From: Micrococcus sp. EYE_212
GTDB lineage: Bacteria > Actinomycetota > Actinomycetes > Actinomycetales > Micrococcaceae
NCBI RefSeq assembly: GCF_023147585.1
Contig: NZ_JAHXOZ010000012.1
Span: 36,018 to 100,017 of the forward strand
Direction: 5' to 3'
DNA: 64,000 nt
Shown here: positions 63,678 to 64,000 of the stretch, piece by piece
Numbering within the stretch: the stretch's first letter is position 1
Layout: each line of letters starts with the position of its first letter
Program-made: the position numbers and the translations under genes
The notes under the pieces: model-generated
The model's database searches: none
Seen by the model: the letters and a program-made list of their open reading frames with translations, nothing else
Told to the model about the DNA's origin: nothing

Positions 63678-63922
63678 CGGAGAAGAGAGAGCAACCCCAT
63701 GCCCGCCGAACGACTTGGCAGCATGCTCTGTCCATGTCCAGACGGGTGTGGCTTGCGCCGCTATATGGCGGGGTTCTGTCGGAGCTCAGTGGCGGCCTCC
63801 AAGCACGCGGGCAAGAGGGCGCTGCGAGTGAGGCTCACGTTCCGCAAGCCGATCCTTCACCGGGACAGCGGCCGGTCAAGCCCCTTGTGGTGGTGTAGCG
63901 GTTGGATCCTTCGTTGGGGTTG
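63678..63922. other. Region without a convincing gene
   Basis: A plus-strand frame from ATG 63700 (CPCPDGCGLRRY) is open to the window end, but has no recognisable domain. Nothing else is seen. Confidence 0.4.
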
Positions 63923-64000
63923 TCAGGTGCTGAGCTCGAGGGCAGTGTCGGTGTCGGTGCCCACCTCGCTTCCGGTGTCCTCGACGGGGGTGAGGCGGCA
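63923..64000 (-). CDS. Partial CDS, C-terminal end only
   Basis: A minus-strand frame (26 codons, ending in DTALELST before TGA at 63923-63925) runs in from the right edge. The ending is acidic and gives no family. Because it is next to an inverted-repeat element it might be a transposase, but that is a guess. Confidence 0.4.
   Translation of the reverse strand, partial: CRLTPVEDTGSEVGTDTDTALELST

Noticed and set aside
63616..63831. A 71-codon frame starting inside the inverted-repeat element
   Set aside because: It begins within the left arm and shows no domain; likely chance.

Overview
The window is very GC-rich, almost fully coding, and its short tandem and divergent transcription units mostly start leaderless. 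Gene content points to a Gram-positive actinobacterium of the Micrococcaceae, most like Micrococcus luteus or a close relative: actinobacterial DapC/DapD/DapE, GluABCD, a coproporphyrin-dependent heme operon with ChdC (HemQ), an actinobacterial ferrochelatase with a Cys cluster, DUF3107 and DUF3117 proteins, and gene order shared with the typA-fdxA-dap-LOG-DUF3117-tatB-mrp stretch of Mycobacterium. The species is inferred from family knowledge, not from a search.

Layout. 1-12.9 kb: a mixed housekeeping and accessory stretch (DAACS symporter, PhoD phosphatase, MFS sugar porter, alpha/beta hydrolase, DUF808 protein, an N-terminally short ferritin, a PACE-type efflux protein, patatin-like lipase, Tpx, HtrA-like protease, ZIP metal transporter, phytoene-dehydrogenase-like oxidoreductase). 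13.0-19.9 kb: a peptide ABC importer operon (lipoprotein, two permeases, fused double ATPase). 20.0-28.6 kb: typA, a membrane protein, fdxA, dapC, gltA, then a secreted transglycosylase-like protein and dapD facing dapE. 28.7-33.3 kb: the glutamate ABC operon gluABCD and an orphan paralogous binding protein. 33.4-41.6 kb: LOG protein, DivIVA-like protein, DUF3117 protein, O-methyltransferase, anti-sigma-like protein, tatB, mrp, DUF1003, an MgtE_N/CBS protein and a DUF1269-like stress protein. 41.7-50.9 kb: atypical pyruvate kinase, aminopeptidase P, PHP phosphoesterase, DEAD-box helicase, RNase II-type nuclease, DUF3107, TetR. 50.9-59.3 kb: hemA divergent from hemE-hemY-hemQ-hemH-hemC-hemD. 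59.3-64 kb: a small unknown, a NYN/LOTUS protein, then an accessory tail with longer gaps (lipoprotein, GNAT, membrane protein plus winged-helix regulator, a 69-bp inverted-repeat element resembling a MITE, and a gene running off the right edge).

How the parts work together. dapC, dapD and dapE cover three consecutive lysine/peptidoglycan steps. The hem genes encode hemA plus the path from hydroxymethylbilane to heme through coproporphyrin; hemL and hemB must lie elsewhere. TatB and the anti-sigma-like protein sit where other actinobacteria have sigE-rseA-tatB, but no sigma gene is present. No tRNA, rRNA or CRISPR array was seen. The less obvious signals are the pervasive leaderless promoters (including two shared bidirectional -10 cores), a structured leader in front of the peptide-importer lipoprotein that shares a 35-bp repeat with the accessory tail, an upstream ORF before the DUF3117 gene, and the missing sigma gene.
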